The notes under the pieces: generated by a model
What the model was told of the DNA's origin: nothing
Database searches by the model: none
What the model saw: the letters and a program-made list of their open reading frames with translations, nothing else
From: Acidimicrobiaceae bacterium
GTDB lineage: Bacteria; Actinomycetota; Acidimicrobiia; Acidimicrobiales; Palsa-688
NCBI GenBank assembly: GCA_003166025.1
Contig: PMWT01000167.1
Coordinates: forward strand, 4,207 to 36,697
DNA length: 32,491 nt
Reading direction: 5' to 3'
Part shown: piece after piece, positions 19,955 to 30,428 of the stretch
Layout: every line of letters starts with the position of its first letter
How positions within the stretch are numbered: the stretch's first letter is position 1
Program-made: the position numbers and the translations under genes

Positions 19955-21313
19955 CTATACGACGTCCTCGTCCAGCATGGCGGTGGCAACCCTCAAGAAC
20001 CCCGCGATGTTGGCGCCGAGGACGTAGTTGCCAGGCTGGCCGTACTCGGCGGCGACGGTGCTCACCCTGGTGTGGATCGACTTCATGATCGACTTCAGCC
20101 GCTCATCGACCTGCTCGCGGGCCCACTGCAAGTGCCCGGAGTCCTGGGCCATCTCCAGGCACGAGACGGCGACCCCTCCGGCGTTGGCGGCCTTTCCGGG
20201 ACCGTAGAGAAGGCCCGAGGCTATGAACAGTTCGGCCCCGTCCGGGGTCGTCGGCATGTTGGCACCTTCGGTGACCACCCTGACCCCCGAGGAGATCAAG
20301 TTGGCCGCGTCCTTGCCGTTTATCTCGTTCTGCGTCGCGCTTGGGAAGGCGCAGTCGGCGGGGATGCTCCAAAGCGGGTTCGAGTCGCCCGCGGCGACCG
20401 GTACGAACTCCGAGCCAGGGAACTGCTCCGCGTACTGGCGGATCCTTCCTCGCCGCACGTTTTTCAGCTCCATGACCCAATCGAGCTTTTCGCGATCGAT
20501 CCCATCGGGGTCGTGGACGAACCCACCGGAATCAGACAGTGTGACTGGTCGGGCGCCCACATCTATCAGCTTCTCGGCCGTGAACTGGGCCACGTTCCCG
20601 CTGCCCGAAACCAGGCATGTCTTGCCCTCCAGGCTGTCGCTCCGTGTGGCCAACATCTCCTGTGCGAAGTAGACCGCCCCGTACCCTGTCGCCTCGGGCC
20701 GGATAGCCGACCCTCCCCACTCCAGGCCTTTGCCTGTAAGTACGCCAGAAAATTGGTTGGTGATGCGCTTGTACTGGCCGAAAAGGTAGCCGATCTCCCT
20801 GGCGCCCACGCCGATGTCCCCGGCGGGCACGTCGGTGAACTGACCGATGTGCCGGTACAGCTCGGTCATGAACGATTGGCAGAAGCGCCTCACTTCGCCC
20901 GAGCTGCGGTGCTTCGGGTCGAAGTCCGAGCCGCCTTTGGCCCCGCCTATAGGCAGCATCGTCAGAGCGTTCTTGAAGACCTGCTCGAAGGCGAGGAACT
21001 TGAGCACGCCCAGGTAGACCGTCGGGTGGAAGCGGAGCCCGCCCTTGTAAGGCCCTATAGCGCTGTTCATCTGGACGCGAAACCCACGGTTGATGTGGAC
21101 CTCGCCGTTGTCGTCGACCCAGGGGACCCTAAAGATGATCACCCTTTCGGGCTCAGCCATGCGTTCGAGGATTTTCGCCCGCCGGAACTCCGGGCGGCTA
21201 TCGACTACAGGGGCCAGGCACGGGTACACCTCGCGTACGGCTTGGAGGAACTCCGTTTCACCGGGGTTTTTGTCCTCGACCGCGGCTATCACCGAATCGA
21301 CGTAAGTCCTCAC
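19955..21313 (-). CDS. gdhA: Glutamate dehydrogenase, hexameric NADP-type
   Basis: Interconverts 2-oxoglutarate plus ammonia and glutamate. The 452-residue length fits the hexameric GdhA class. Signature segments: VQMNSAIGPYKGGLRFHP, MLPIGGAKGGSDFDPK (catalytic Lys region), DVPAGDIGVGAREIGYLFGQYK, the Rossmann motif VSGSGNVAQFTAEKL and TEGANMPTT. The start is GTG 21313, nine nt from AAGGAG (21323-21328); a TTG six bases upstream is only 3 nt from the same site, and the open frame further upstream has no family sequence. It follows the aminotransferase by 31 bp and precedes two PLP enzymes, forming a - strand operon for amino nitrogen. Confidence 0.93.
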   Translation of the reverse strand: MRTYVDSVIAAVEDKNPGETEFLQAVREVYPCLAPVVDSRPEFRRAKILERMAEPERVIIFRVPWVDDNGEVHINRGFRVQMNSAIGPYKGGLRFHPTVYLGVLKFLAFEQVFKNALTMLPIGGAKGGSDFDPKHRSSGEVRRFCQSFMTELYRHIGQFTDVPAGDIGVGAREIGYLFGQYKRITNQFSGVLTGKGLEWGGSAIRPEATGYGAVYFAQEMLATRSDSLEGKTCLVSGSGNVAQFTAEKLIDVGARPVTLSDSGGFVHDPDGIDREKLDWVMELKNVRRGRIRQYAEQFPGSEFVPVAAGDSNPLWSIPADCAFPSATQNEINGKDAANLISSGVRVVTEGANMPTTPDGAELFIASGLLYGPGKAANAGGVAVSCLEMAQDSGHLQWAREQVDERLKSIMKSIHTRVSTVAAEYGQPGNYVLGANIAGFLRVATAMLDEDVV

Positions 21314-21344
21314 AGTCAAGTGCTCCTTTTTAGACCTGCCAGGG

Positions 21345-22514
21345 CTAGCGCAAGGTACGGCAGAAATCCTCGATCCATCCGAGCGCTGTCCGGATGTTGT
21401 CGACCGAGTTGGCATAGGAAAAGCGTAGGTAGCCTTCTCCCCAGGATCCGAACGCGGTGCCGGACAGGCAAGCCACACCGGCTTCGTCGAGCAGACGTGA
21501 GGCGAGGACCGACGACGTCAAGCCGAGGTCCTTCACGTTGGGGAAGACGTAGAAAGCGCCCTGCGGAGTTGCGCACGAGATCCCCGGGATACCCTCGAGG
21601 CCCTCGACGATCACGTCGCGCCGGACGCGGAACTCCGCCACCATGTCCTCGATCGGCTTCCAGGGCCCTTCGAGGGCCGCTACCGCAGCGTCCTGGCTGA
21701 AGGCGGAAGTACAAGAGACAGAGTTCACGATCAACCGGGTTACCGGCTCCACGAGGTCCGGCGGGAACACGCCGAAGCCCAACCGCCAGCCCGTCATGGC
21801 AAAGGGCTTGGACCAGCCGTCCAGCAGGACCGTGCGCTCGGGCATGCCATCGAAATCGAGGACGCTGCAGTGCTTCCCGTCGTACCGGGTCGCCCAGTAG
21901 ACCTCGTCGGTCAGGACGATCAGGTCGTGGCGGACGGCGATCTCGGCTATCGCGGCACAGTCGCCCGGGGTCAATGCACTACCGCACGGGTTATGCGGCG
22001 AGTTGAGGATGAGCAGCCTCGTGCGCGGCGTGATGAGGTGCTCGACCTCTTCGGGGTCCATCCGGAAGTCGTTTGCCTCCCGGAGGGGTACCGGCACGGG
22101 GACGGCTCCGACGAACCCGGCGATCGACTCGTACATCGGGAACCCGGGATTGGGGTACAGCACTTCGTCGCCTTCCTCGCACAATGCGAGCATGGTGAAG
22201 AACATGATCGGCTTGGCCCCCGGCGTGATCAGCACCCTGTCGGGCGAGGCGCGCAGCCTTCCGTTGCGCTCGAGGTAGGCGCTGACGGCCTCGCGGAGCC
22301 GCAGTGTGCCCGGGGCGGGTACATAATGGGTGTGACCGGCCTTGAGCCCGGCCTGGGCCGCTTCGACGATGTGAGCGGGAGTGGCGAAATCCGGCTCCCC
22401 TATCTCGAGGTGCACTACGCGGCGCCCCGTGCGCTCCAGCGCCTGGGCCTGGGCCAGGACGGCGAACGCGGATTCGGTACCCAGCCGCTTCATTCTTGAT
22501 GCGAGCCTTGTCAT
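21345..22514 (-). CDS. Class I/II aminotransferase, aspartate/alanine type
   Basis: 389-residue PLP enzyme of the AspC/AlaT subfamily moving an amino group between an amino acid and 2-oxoglutarate. Motifs: HLEIGEPDFATP, HYVPAPGTLRLREAV, NSPHNPCGSALT, LTDEVYWATRYDG, the PLP Lys in LDGWSKPFAMTGWRLGF and LRFSYANS with the carboxylate-binding Arg. The likely start is ATG 22514, with ATG 22493 as alternative; neither has a strong ribosome site. It heads the operon with glutamate dehydrogenase, which would recycle the glutamate. A much longer open frame upstream on this strand is antisense to the transketolase gene and was ignored. Confidence 0.9.
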   Translation of the reverse strand: MTRLASRMKRLGTESAFAVLAQAQALERTGRRVVHLEIGEPDFATPAHIVEAAQAGLKAGHTHYVPAPGTLRLREAVSAYLERNGRLRASPDRVLITPGAKPIMFFTMLALCEEGDEVLYPNPGFPMYESIAGFVGAVPVPVPLREANDFRMDPEEVEHLITPRTRLLILNSPHNPCGSALTPGDCAAIAEIAVRHDLIVLTDEVYWATRYDGKHCSVLDFDGMPERTVLLDGWSKPFAMTGWRLGFGVFPPDLVEPVTRLIVNSVSCTSAFSQDAAVAALEGPWKPIEDMVAEFRVRRDVIVEGLEGIPGISCATPQGAFYVFPNVKDLGLTSSVLASRLLDEAGVACLSGTAFGSWGEGYLRFSYANSVDNIRTALGWIEDFCRTLR

Positions 22515-22679
22515 AGCCCGGAAGATAATATCTCGACCGGCACGCGAACCAGGGCCAAAGGACCCGGTCTCGGACCGTCTGGGCGGCGTCATGACCAAAG
22601 GCTCTAGTGATGCAGTTGTGTAGCTTGCATCATGTTGCCACAACCGAGCGACATTCGTAGTCGGGGCCGGAGGTTTCAA
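22515..22679. promoter_or_regulatory. Divergent control region with a nested inverted repeat
   Basis: 165 bp between the aminotransferase and transketolase-like genes. It contains TGATGCA-N11-TGCATCA (22608-22632, perfect 7-bp arms) interleaved with GTTGTG-N18-CACAAC (22615-22644). Such dyads are typical operator shapes for dimeric regulators. Identity of the regulator is unknown and no regulator gene is present in the window. Confidence 0.45.
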
Positions 22680-25091
22680 ATGACGCCAGCTGTTGCCGCC
22701 GAGCACCTGTCCGTGGCGGGCAGGGCGCATCCTTCCAGCGAGGCCGAGGTGGGGCGCCTTTTTGCCGCCGCCGAGCCTGACTTCACTCGCTATGAGGTGC
22801 TGAAGGACCTTGTCGACGAGTGCATAGACCTGTCCCTCAATTACCGCCAGAGCGGGCACCCGGGCGGGTCGCGCTCGAAGGTCCACATGGTACTGGCGCT
22901 CGCCCTGTCGGGGGCGATGAGATGGGACGTGCGCCGGCCGTGGCTGCGCTTCTCCGACCGCTTCATCCTGTCCGCCGGGCACACCGTCCCCCTCGTCTAC
23001 GCCACGCTGGCCGTGCTCAACGAAGGGCTCCGGGCCCGGCACGAACGGACTGGCCTCGAGCGTTACGCGTTCCCAAACGACGGTAAGTTCGCTCTCACAT
23101 GGGAGATGTTGCCGGAGCTCCGTCATCGCGGCGGACTGCCCGGGCACGCCGAGATGGCGGGGAAAAGCCTGTTCCTCAAGTACAACACCGGCCCATCGGC
23201 CCACGGCGTCGGCCCCGCGGTCGGAGAGGCTCTGGCGCTGAAGCTGGCGGGTGCCGGCGAGGTAAAAGTCTTCGCCGTCGAGGGTGAGGGAGGGCTCACG
23301 CCCGGGGGCGCTCACGAGGCCAAAAACACGGCATGGGGGCTTGGGCTGTCCAATCTCGTCTTCCTCATCGACTGGAACGACTTCGGCATCGACTCCCGGC
23401 CGGCCTCGAGCGTTGTCAACGGCTCGCCGGTGGACTGGTTTGCTCCGTACGGATGGAGGGTCACTGGCACTGAGGAGGGCTCGGAATGGGGCCCGGTGAC
23501 CCGGGCCGTGCTCGATGCGACTTGCGGGGCTAATCCCGGCGACGTCCCGAGCGTGTCGTGGTTCAAGACCCGCAAAGGCCGCGGCTACGGGAAGTATGAC
23601 GCCTCCAGTCACGGCGTCCCTTGGCCCATCAACTCTGAGCAGTTCTGGGCGGTTCGCAAGCAGTTCATGGCCCGCTACGGGGTGGAGTACGAGGGGGTGG
23701 ACGCCCCGGCCCCGGCGGGGCCTGAGGCGTTGCGGGCCCAGGAAGAAGCCAACCTGCAAGTGGTCATGGAGGTCCTGCGCCGCGACGACGACCTCGTCGA
23801 GTGGCTTTCGGACCGGTTGGTGGCCATCGCCGCCACGGTCCCCGAAGCCATCGAGGGGTTCCGGCTGGGCGACAAGGCCGCCGGCGTCTTCACCGACAAG
23901 CGGATTTTCGACTTCGAGCACTACCCCGAACAGATATGGAAGCGTCCCGGCGACAAAGCCCCTAACCGCGCCGCCCTCGGGACCTGGGGGTCCTACGTCA
24001 ACGCGCTGGCCAAGCGCGACTACGGGCGGCCGCTGTTCATCGCCTGCTCCGCTGACCTGGCCGACTCCACCAACATCTCCGGCTTCGCGGCCGACTTCGA
24101 GGATATGAAGGGCTTCGGGTGGTACGAGAGGAGCTCTAACCCCTTCGGGGCCCTGCTCCCGACCGAGATCACCGAGTTCACGAACGCCGGCTTGATGGCG
24201 GGCCTGGCCTCGGTAGACCTGGCCGAGGACCCGTTCAGCGCGTTCGACGGTTTCTGGGGGGCGTGCTCGACCTACGGCTCGTTCTCGTACCTCAAGTACG
24301 GCCCCATGAGGCTCTTCAGCCAGCTCGCCCAGGATTGCGACCTCAAGGTCGGGAAGCTCTTGTGGGTCGCGGGCCACTCCGGGCCCGAGACCGCCGAGGA
24401 CTCGCGTACTCATTTCGGCATCATCGAGACGGGCGTGACCCAGCTGTTCCCCGAGGGCCGGGTGATCGACCTGCACCCGTGGGAGTACAACGAGGTCCCA
24501 GTCGTCCTCGCAGCGGCGCTGGCGCTGGACGTGCCGATCGTGGCCCTGCACCTGACCAGACCGCCGATCGAGATCCCTGACCGAGCGGCCCTGGGCATGC
24601 CGTCGCATTTCGCCGCCGCCGGGGGGGCCTATGTCCTGCGGGCCTTCGACGAGTACAAGCCCAAAGCCGGCACCGTCTTTGTGCGCGGCACCATGTCGAC
24701 CCACAACCTGGTCAAAGTCCTGCCCGAGCTCGAGCGGGCCGGTCTCAACGTGAAGGTCGTCGCCGCCATCAGCCCACAGCTGTTCCGGTCCCAGGACAGT
24801 GCCTACCGCGAGTCAGTGATATCTCCCGCTGACTCGGTCGACTCCATGGTGGTCACCAGCGGAGCGTTCAAGCTGATGCGTGACTGGGCGGACGGCCCGA
24901 TCACCAGGGAGTACTCGCTGTCGGCGGACTTCGATGACCGGTGGCGGACGGGCGGGAGCGTGGACGAGGTGATCTCCGAGGCTCACCTTGGCCCCGAGAG
25001 CATCCTCGTGGCGATCGAGCGCTTCGTCGCTGAGCGCGCCCAGCGGCTGCGTCGCTGGCAGGCTTACCTGGACGCGGCGTCGCTCCGGTAG
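22680..25091 (+). CDS. Transketolase-like enzyme, divergent and enlarged
   Basis: 803-residue thiamine-diphosphate enzyme. The N-terminal domain shows SGHPGGSRSK, FILSAGHTVPLVYATL, YNTGPSAHGVGPAVGEAL and the ThDP/Mg motif GEGG with a downstream IDWND. The pyrimidine-binding domain carries the catalytic Glu in PTEITEFTNAGLMAG, with GPETAEDSRTHFG matching the family's GEDGPTH loop. Ordinary transketolases have about 650-700 residues; the extra length lies mainly in a charged linker between domains (about residues 335-430). ATG 22680 was chosen because GGAGG is 6 nt upstream; an ATG at 22632 lies inside the inverted repeat and lacks a ribosome site. Role in the non-oxidative pentose phosphate pathway is likely. 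A dihydroxyacetone/formaldehyde-type transketolase is an alternative. Confidence 0.82.
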   Translation: MTPAVAAEHLSVAGRAHPSSEAEVGRLFAAAEPDFTRYEVLKDLVDECIDLSLNYRQSGHPGGSRSKVHMVLALALSGAMRWDVRRPWLRFSDRFILSAGHTVPLVYATLAVLNEGLRARHERTGLERYAFPNDGKFALTWEMLPELRHRGGLPGHAEMAGKSLFLKYNTGPSAHGVGPAVGEALALKLAGAGEVKVFAVEGEGGLTPGGAHEAKNTAWGLGLSNLVFLIDWNDFGIDSRPASSVVNGSPVDWFAPYGWRVTGTEEGSEWGPVTRAVLDATCGANPGDVPSVSWFKTRKGRGYGKYDASSHGVPWPINSEQFWAVRKQFMARYGVEYEGVDAPAPAGPEALRAQEEANLQVVMEVLRRDDDLVEWLSDRLVAIAATVPEAIEGFRLGDKAAGVFTDKRIFDFEHYPEQIWKRPGDKAPNRAALGTWGSYVNALAKRDYGRPLFIACSADLADSTNISGFAADFEDMKGFGWYERSSNPFGALLPTEITEFTNAGLMAGLASVDLAEDPFSAFDGFWGACSTYGSFSYLKYGPMRLFSQLAQDCDLKVGKLLWVAGHSGPETAEDSRTHFGIIETGVTQLFPEGRVIDLHPWEYNEVPVVLAAALALDVPIVALHLTRPPIEIPDRAALGMPSHFAAAGGAYVLRAFDEYKPKAGTVFVRGTMSTHNLVKVLPELERAGLNVKVVAAISPQLFRSQDSAYRESVISPADSVDSMVVTSGAFKLMRDWADGPITREYSLSADFDDRWRTGGSVDEVISEAHLGPESILVAIERFVAERAQRLRRWQAYLDAASLR

Positions 25092-25129
25092 CCTTGGGCG
25101 CGCTGGCGAGGATGACAGGCTTTGGTTAG

Positions 25130-26458
<1,329 letters not shown>

Positions 26459-26532
26459 GCGCTGCCGGTCCGGGATCTCGCACCAGAGGGCAATGGGGCG
26501 CTGACCCGCAGGCGAGCATGGCCTGTCTGGGC

Positions 26533-29148
26533 TCAATCGTCGGCGCCAGCCGCGTGAGCGGTCCGGGGCGGTCGCATGGGCAGAGTGGTCCGCCATTGCC
26601 CGTCGGCGGCGTGCAGGGCGGCGGCCACGGCACCGGCCGTCGGCACCAGGCCGATCTCGCCTACGCCCTTGATCCCGTAGGGCGAACGGGGTTGGGGCAC
26701 TTCCACCAGGATGACGTCGATCGGGGGGACGTCCTTGGCCCGCAGGATGCCGAGGGACCGCAGGGTGGTCTTGGTCGGCATGCCCATCTCGTCTGAAGGG
26801 AACTCCTCGGTGAGGGCGTAACCAAGGCCCATGTGCACCGAACCCTCGACCTGGCCCTCGCACAGCGTCGGGTTCACCGCCCGGCCCACGTCGTGGGCGG
26901 CCACCACCCGCTCGATGGCGCCCGACTCCGGGTCGGCGATCACCAGCTGCGCGGCGTAGCCGAACGCCGAGTGGATGATGGGGCTCTCCACCTCGCCCAG
27001 GTGGTGGGTCCAGTCCACCCGGTGCACGCCGACATAGTCGACGTCGTACTGGCACCCGCCCTGCTTGGCGGCCCGGCACGCGTCGCGCACGGCCCCGGCG
27101 CCCATCAAAGTGCCCCGGCTGCCGGTTGTCTGCCCCTGGCCGAGCTCGCGGCTCGTGTCGACAAGCACCACGATGCGGTCCGGGTCGAGGCCCAGTTCCT
27201 CGACCGCCACCTGCAAGGCCACCGTGTTGATGCCCTGGCCCATCTCGGTCCACCCGTGGCGGACCTCGACGCGGCCGTCTGTCCTGAAGCGCACGACGGC
27301 CTTGGTGACCTCCTTGAAACCGTTGCCCAAACCGGAGTTCTTCAGCGCCAGCCCGAGGCCGACGGCCTTGCCCGCCCGGCGCGCCTCGTCGTAACAGGAG
27401 GCGAGGACGTCCAGGCAGCGCTCGGCGCCGGCGCAGCCGTCGTCCATCACCTGCCCGGGCCCCCAGAGATCGCCGGGGTGGATGACGTTGCGCTTGCGGA
27501 TCTCCCAGCCGGTGACCCCCACCAATTCGGCCAGGCGGTCCATGACCCCTTCCATGGCGAACTGGGCCTGGTTCGCCCCGAAGCCGCGGAACGCGCCACA
27601 GATCGGGTTGTTGGTCCGCACGGCGATCGACTCGACGTCCACGGCGGGGACGCGGTAGGGCCCCGTGGCGTGGCCGGCCGCCCGCTCGAGCACCTTCATC
27701 CCGACGCTGGCGTACGCCCCCGAATCGCCGACCATGCGGGCCCGCACGCCCGTCAACCGGCCCTCTTGGTCGCACCCGGCCCAGTATTCGAGTTGCACTG
27801 GATGGCGCTTGGGGTGCAGAAGGAAGCTCTCTTCGCGTGACAGGGTGCACTTGACAGGACGGCGCAGGAGCCAGGCCGCCAGTGCCGTCTGGGCCTGGTT
27901 CGACATGTCCTCCTTACCGCCGAAGGCCCCGCCGTTGGACACCAGTTCGACGCTGACTTGGTCCTGGTCGGTGCCGAGCACGGCGGCGATCTGGTCACGG
28001 TCGTCCCAGATCCCCTGGCCCCCCGAGTAGACGTGCAGGCCGCCGTCGGGGCGGGGCACGGCCAGGCTCGACTCGGGCTCGAGGAAGGCGTGCTCGACGC
28101 GCTGGGTCTGGAAGACCTCGTGTACCACGTGGGCGCTGGCGGCCAGGGCTGCACCCACGTCACCGCGGGCGTAGGCGGAGCGCGACAGCACGTTCCCGTC
28201 GGTACCCCACACAGCGACCTGGTCAGATGCCATGGCCGCCATCGGGTCGGTCAACGGCGGCAGCGGCTCGTACGTCACGTCTACGAGCCCGGTGGCAGCT
28301 CTGGCGGCCTGGCGGCTCTCGGCGACCACTACCGCCAACACGTCGCCGGCATAAGAAGTGCGCCCGCCTTGGGGGATGAGCACCGGCCAGTCCTTATGGA
28401 TGATCCCCACCCGCAGGGCGCCGGGGACGTCGGCGGCCGTGAAAACAGCCACCACGCCGGGCGCGGCCAAGGCCCTGGCGGTGTCGATACGGACGATATC
28501 GGCGCGGGCGTGGTCGGTAAGGCGGAGCGCGGCGTGCAGCATGCCCGGAATCCGCAGGTCGTCCACGTAGCCCCTGTCGCCCAAGGCCAGCGCCTCCGCC
28601 TGGTACCTGGGCCCCCGGCTGCCCACGCCGCCCCTGGGGACGGGGACGACCTCTCGGCCGGAGGCGACCATCTCGATGGCGTCGAGGACCTTGACGTACC
28701 CGGTACAGCGGCACAGATGGGCGCCGAGGTGGCGGGACATGTCCTCACGGGTCAAGGCCGCGCCTTTGCGGTCCACTTGCGCCTTGGCCCGCATGACGAT
28801 GCCGGGGATGCAAAAGCCGCACTGGAGCCCGCCACAAGCGGCAAAGGCCTGGGCGTAGCGTTGGCGTTCGGCGGCGACGAGCCCCTCGAGGGTGGTCACA
28901 GAGCGGCCTTCGACCTTGGCCAGGGGGGTCTGGCACGCCACCTGCGCCTTGCCGTCCAGCATCACCGTGCAGCACCCGCACTGGCCGCTCGGCGAGCAGC
29001 CGTCCTTGGGCGAAGTCACGTCGAGCTCCTCGCGCAGCGCGGCCAGCAGGTGGGGGTGGTCGGCGCGGACCGTCGCCGGGGACCCGTTCAGCGTGAAAGT
29101 GATCGTCCCGCTGTTGACCAGGGCCGAGGGCTCAGTCGTCGTAACCAC
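26533..29148 (-). CDS. XdhD-like molybdenum hydroxylase, second copy
   Basis: 871-residue paralogue of the enzyme at 9242-11875 with the same fusion: ferredoxin domain with Cys51, 57, 60 and 72, second cluster Cys110, 113, 146 and 148 (CGFCIPG, CRCTGYVKVLD), then the two molybdopterin domains (GQGIWDDRDQ, SNGGAFGGKED, CGAFRGFGANQAQFAMEG, WTEMGQGINTV and catalytic Glu in SPYGIKGVGEIGLVP). No FAD domain. Start GTG 29148; GGTGGAG is only 2 nt away, so ribosome binding looks suboptimal. It lies 113 bp after the short SsnA-like gene on the same strand and converges on argG. The two copies differ throughout, so this is an old duplication or separate acquisition, probably with another substrate. Confidence 0.88.
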   Translation of the reverse strand: MVTTTEPSALVNSGTITFTLNGSPATVRADHPHLLAALREELDVTSPKDGCSPSGQCGCCTVMLDGKAQVACQTPLAKVEGRSVTTLEGLVAAERQRYAQAFAACGGLQCGFCIPGIVMRAKAQVDRKGAALTREDMSRHLGAHLCRCTGYVKVLDAIEMVASGREVVPVPRGGVGSRGPRYQAEALALGDRGYVDDLRIPGMLHAALRLTDHARADIVRIDTARALAAPGVVAVFTAADVPGALRVGIIHKDWPVLIPQGGRTSYAGDVLAVVVAESRQAARAATGLVDVTYEPLPPLTDPMAAMASDQVAVWGTDGNVLSRSAYARGDVGAALAASAHVVHEVFQTQRVEHAFLEPESSLAVPRPDGGLHVYSGGQGIWDDRDQIAAVLGTDQDQVSVELVSNGGAFGGKEDMSNQAQTALAAWLLRRPVKCTLSREESFLLHPKRHPVQLEYWAGCDQEGRLTGVRARMVGDSGAYASVGMKVLERAAGHATGPYRVPAVDVESIAVRTNNPICGAFRGFGANQAQFAMEGVMDRLAELVGVTGWEIRKRNVIHPGDLWGPGQVMDDGCAGAERCLDVLASCYDEARRAGKAVGLGLALKNSGLGNGFKEVTKAVVRFRTDGRVEVRHGWTEMGQGINTVALQVAVEELGLDPDRIVVLVDTSRELGQGQTTGSRGTLMGAGAVRDACRAAKQGGCQYDVDYVGVHRVDWTHHLGEVESPIIHSAFGYAAQLVIADPESGAIERVVAAHDVGRAVNPTLCEGQVEGSVHMGLGYALTEEFPSDEMGMPTKTTLRSLGILRAKDVPPIDVILVEVPQPRSPYGIKGVGEIGLVPTAGAVAAALHAADGQWRTTLPMRPPRTAHAAGADD

Positions 29149-29261
29149 GACTCCACCATTACCCCTGGAGCTATGAATGTCAATAAAAGTTCAACCAGTT
29201 CACGGGCCGGGAACCGACCGCGCCGGCTCTTGCGGCGGGCCCGTGGCCGGTCCCGCAGCTG

Positions 29262-30281
29262 CTAGAGACGGGCGAAGAGGCGAGCGGCTTGCTCGGCGGC
29301 GTGCCTTCTCACCTCGTCCGGGTCAACTCTCGTAGGTTTGGCAGCGCTGAGGACCTGCTCTGCGCCTACCCAGACGTCCTGAGCACGGATGCCGGGCGTG
29401 AAAGCCGACCGCCACGGGTCGTCCGTTCCGTCGTACGACCACCGGACGCGGTCCTCGAGAGCGTCGGGCACCAGTTCCCAGCCGGCCCGGGCCCAGGCCC
29501 AAGCCTGAGGTGGCTCGTTCGCCAGGTCGGCCTCCCGGGAACGGGCATAGGCCAAGCGGAACTCTTCGAGCATGTCGGCCCCGATACCGTCGCTGCCGAG
29601 CACGACACGGCCTGGCCACGCGGCCGGGTTGGCATAACCGACGCTGTTGTTCATGTTGGAGCGGGGGTTGTGCGCCAGTGTGCCGGGCAGAGGCCGGTCG
29701 AGGTGCACGCCGTGGGCCAGCAGCCAGTCCGGCTTGGCCAAGCCTTCCAACCGGGCACCGGCGTCGGCGTCAACCACGCCCTCGGCGACGTGGATGTGCA
29801 CGCCGACCCTCAGCTCCTCGGCCAGGCCGGCGGCGGCGGCCAGGGTGTCGTCGCTGCAAGTGAAGGCGGCGTGGACCCCGACCATCCCGCGCCGGCCGGT
29901 CCGGATGAAGCGCTCGTTTTCCTCCAGGCCCCGTCGCGCCCCGTCCTCGCCGTGGCGGTCGGTGACGCCATAGGCGCAGACGACCCTTACCCCCACCTCC
30001 TGGCAGGCGTCGGCGATCACGTCCAGGCTCCCCTCGATGGCGCCCGGGCTCTCATGGTGGTCGACGATGGCGGTCGTGCCGCACTCCAGCGCCTCCAGCG
30101 CCCCGAGGCGTGCCGACGCCCTGATCATCTCCAGGTCGAGGGCCAAGTCGAGGCGCCACCAGATCTGTTCGAGGATCTCGATGAACGTGGTCGGCCGGAC
30201 CGGCGGCGCCGGCATCCCCCGGGCCAGGGTCGAATAGAGGTGGTGGTGACAGCAGACCATCCCCGGCGTCACGTCACCCAT
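29262..30281 (-). CDS. Short SsnA-like amidohydrolase lacking most of the composite beta-domain
   Basis: 339-residue relative of the SsnA-like protein at 7816-9144. It starts MGDVTPGMVCCHHHLYSTLARGMP, so the metal-binding HHH occurs at residues 12-14 and the usual N-terminal 50-60 residues of beta strands are absent. The barrel motifs are kept: [60 protein letters not shown] and GSDGIGADM. The C-terminal PGAPADLVI-type strand is also missing. ATG 30281 has AAGGTGG four nt upstream; the open frame further upstream shows no family sequence, so the short form is real rather than misannotated. It precedes the second XdhD-like gene. Activity is plausible but folding without the beta-domain is unusual. 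Confidence 0.82.
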   Translation of the reverse strand: MGDVTPGMVCCHHHLYSTLARGMPAPPVRPTTFIEILEQIWWRLDLALDLEMIRASARLGALEALECGTTAIVDHHESPGAIEGSLDVIADACQEVGVRVVCAYGVTDRHGEDGARRGLEENERFIRTGRRGMVGVHAAFTCSDDTLAAAAGLAEELRVGVHIHVAEGVVDADAGARLEGLAKPDWLLAHGVHLDRPLPGTLAHNPRSNMNNSVGYANPAAWPGRVVLGSDGIGADMLEEFRLAYARSREADLANEPPQAWAWARAGWELVPDALEDRVRWSYDGTDDPWRSAFTPGIRAQDVWVGAEQVLSAAKPTRVDPDEVRRHAAEQAARLFARL

Positions 30282-30428
30282 TAGTCCACCTTGCTCGGGC
30301 GGGCACGACAAGTCAAGGGCGGGGCCGGGGCGGCCCTTTGTTACGCGGGAATTAATGTTTGACCCAGGAGGCGCGAATGGTGCCCGGCCAGGGCTCCTTG
30401 GGGGGGCCGGCGTGGCTACCATCCGAAG
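30282..30428. promoter_or_regulatory. Divergent intergenic region before the ABC ATPase
   Basis: 147 bp between the short SsnA-like gene (-) and the ATPase (+). On the + strand AGGAGG (30366-30371) lies five nt before an ATG at 30377 that opens a 32-codon ORF. No convincing promoter hexamers were assigned. Confidence 0.35.

Noticed and set aside
22515-24704. N-terminal extension of the aminotransferase to over 1100 residues on the - strand
   Set aside because: The extra part is antisense to the transketolase-like gene and has no recognisable domain; the aminotransferase family starts near 22514.
22680-25091. Phosphoketolase
   Set aside because: Length near 800 and a GHPGGS-like N-terminus suggested it at first, but the domain motifs (SAGH, EFTNAG, EDSRTH) follow transketolase.
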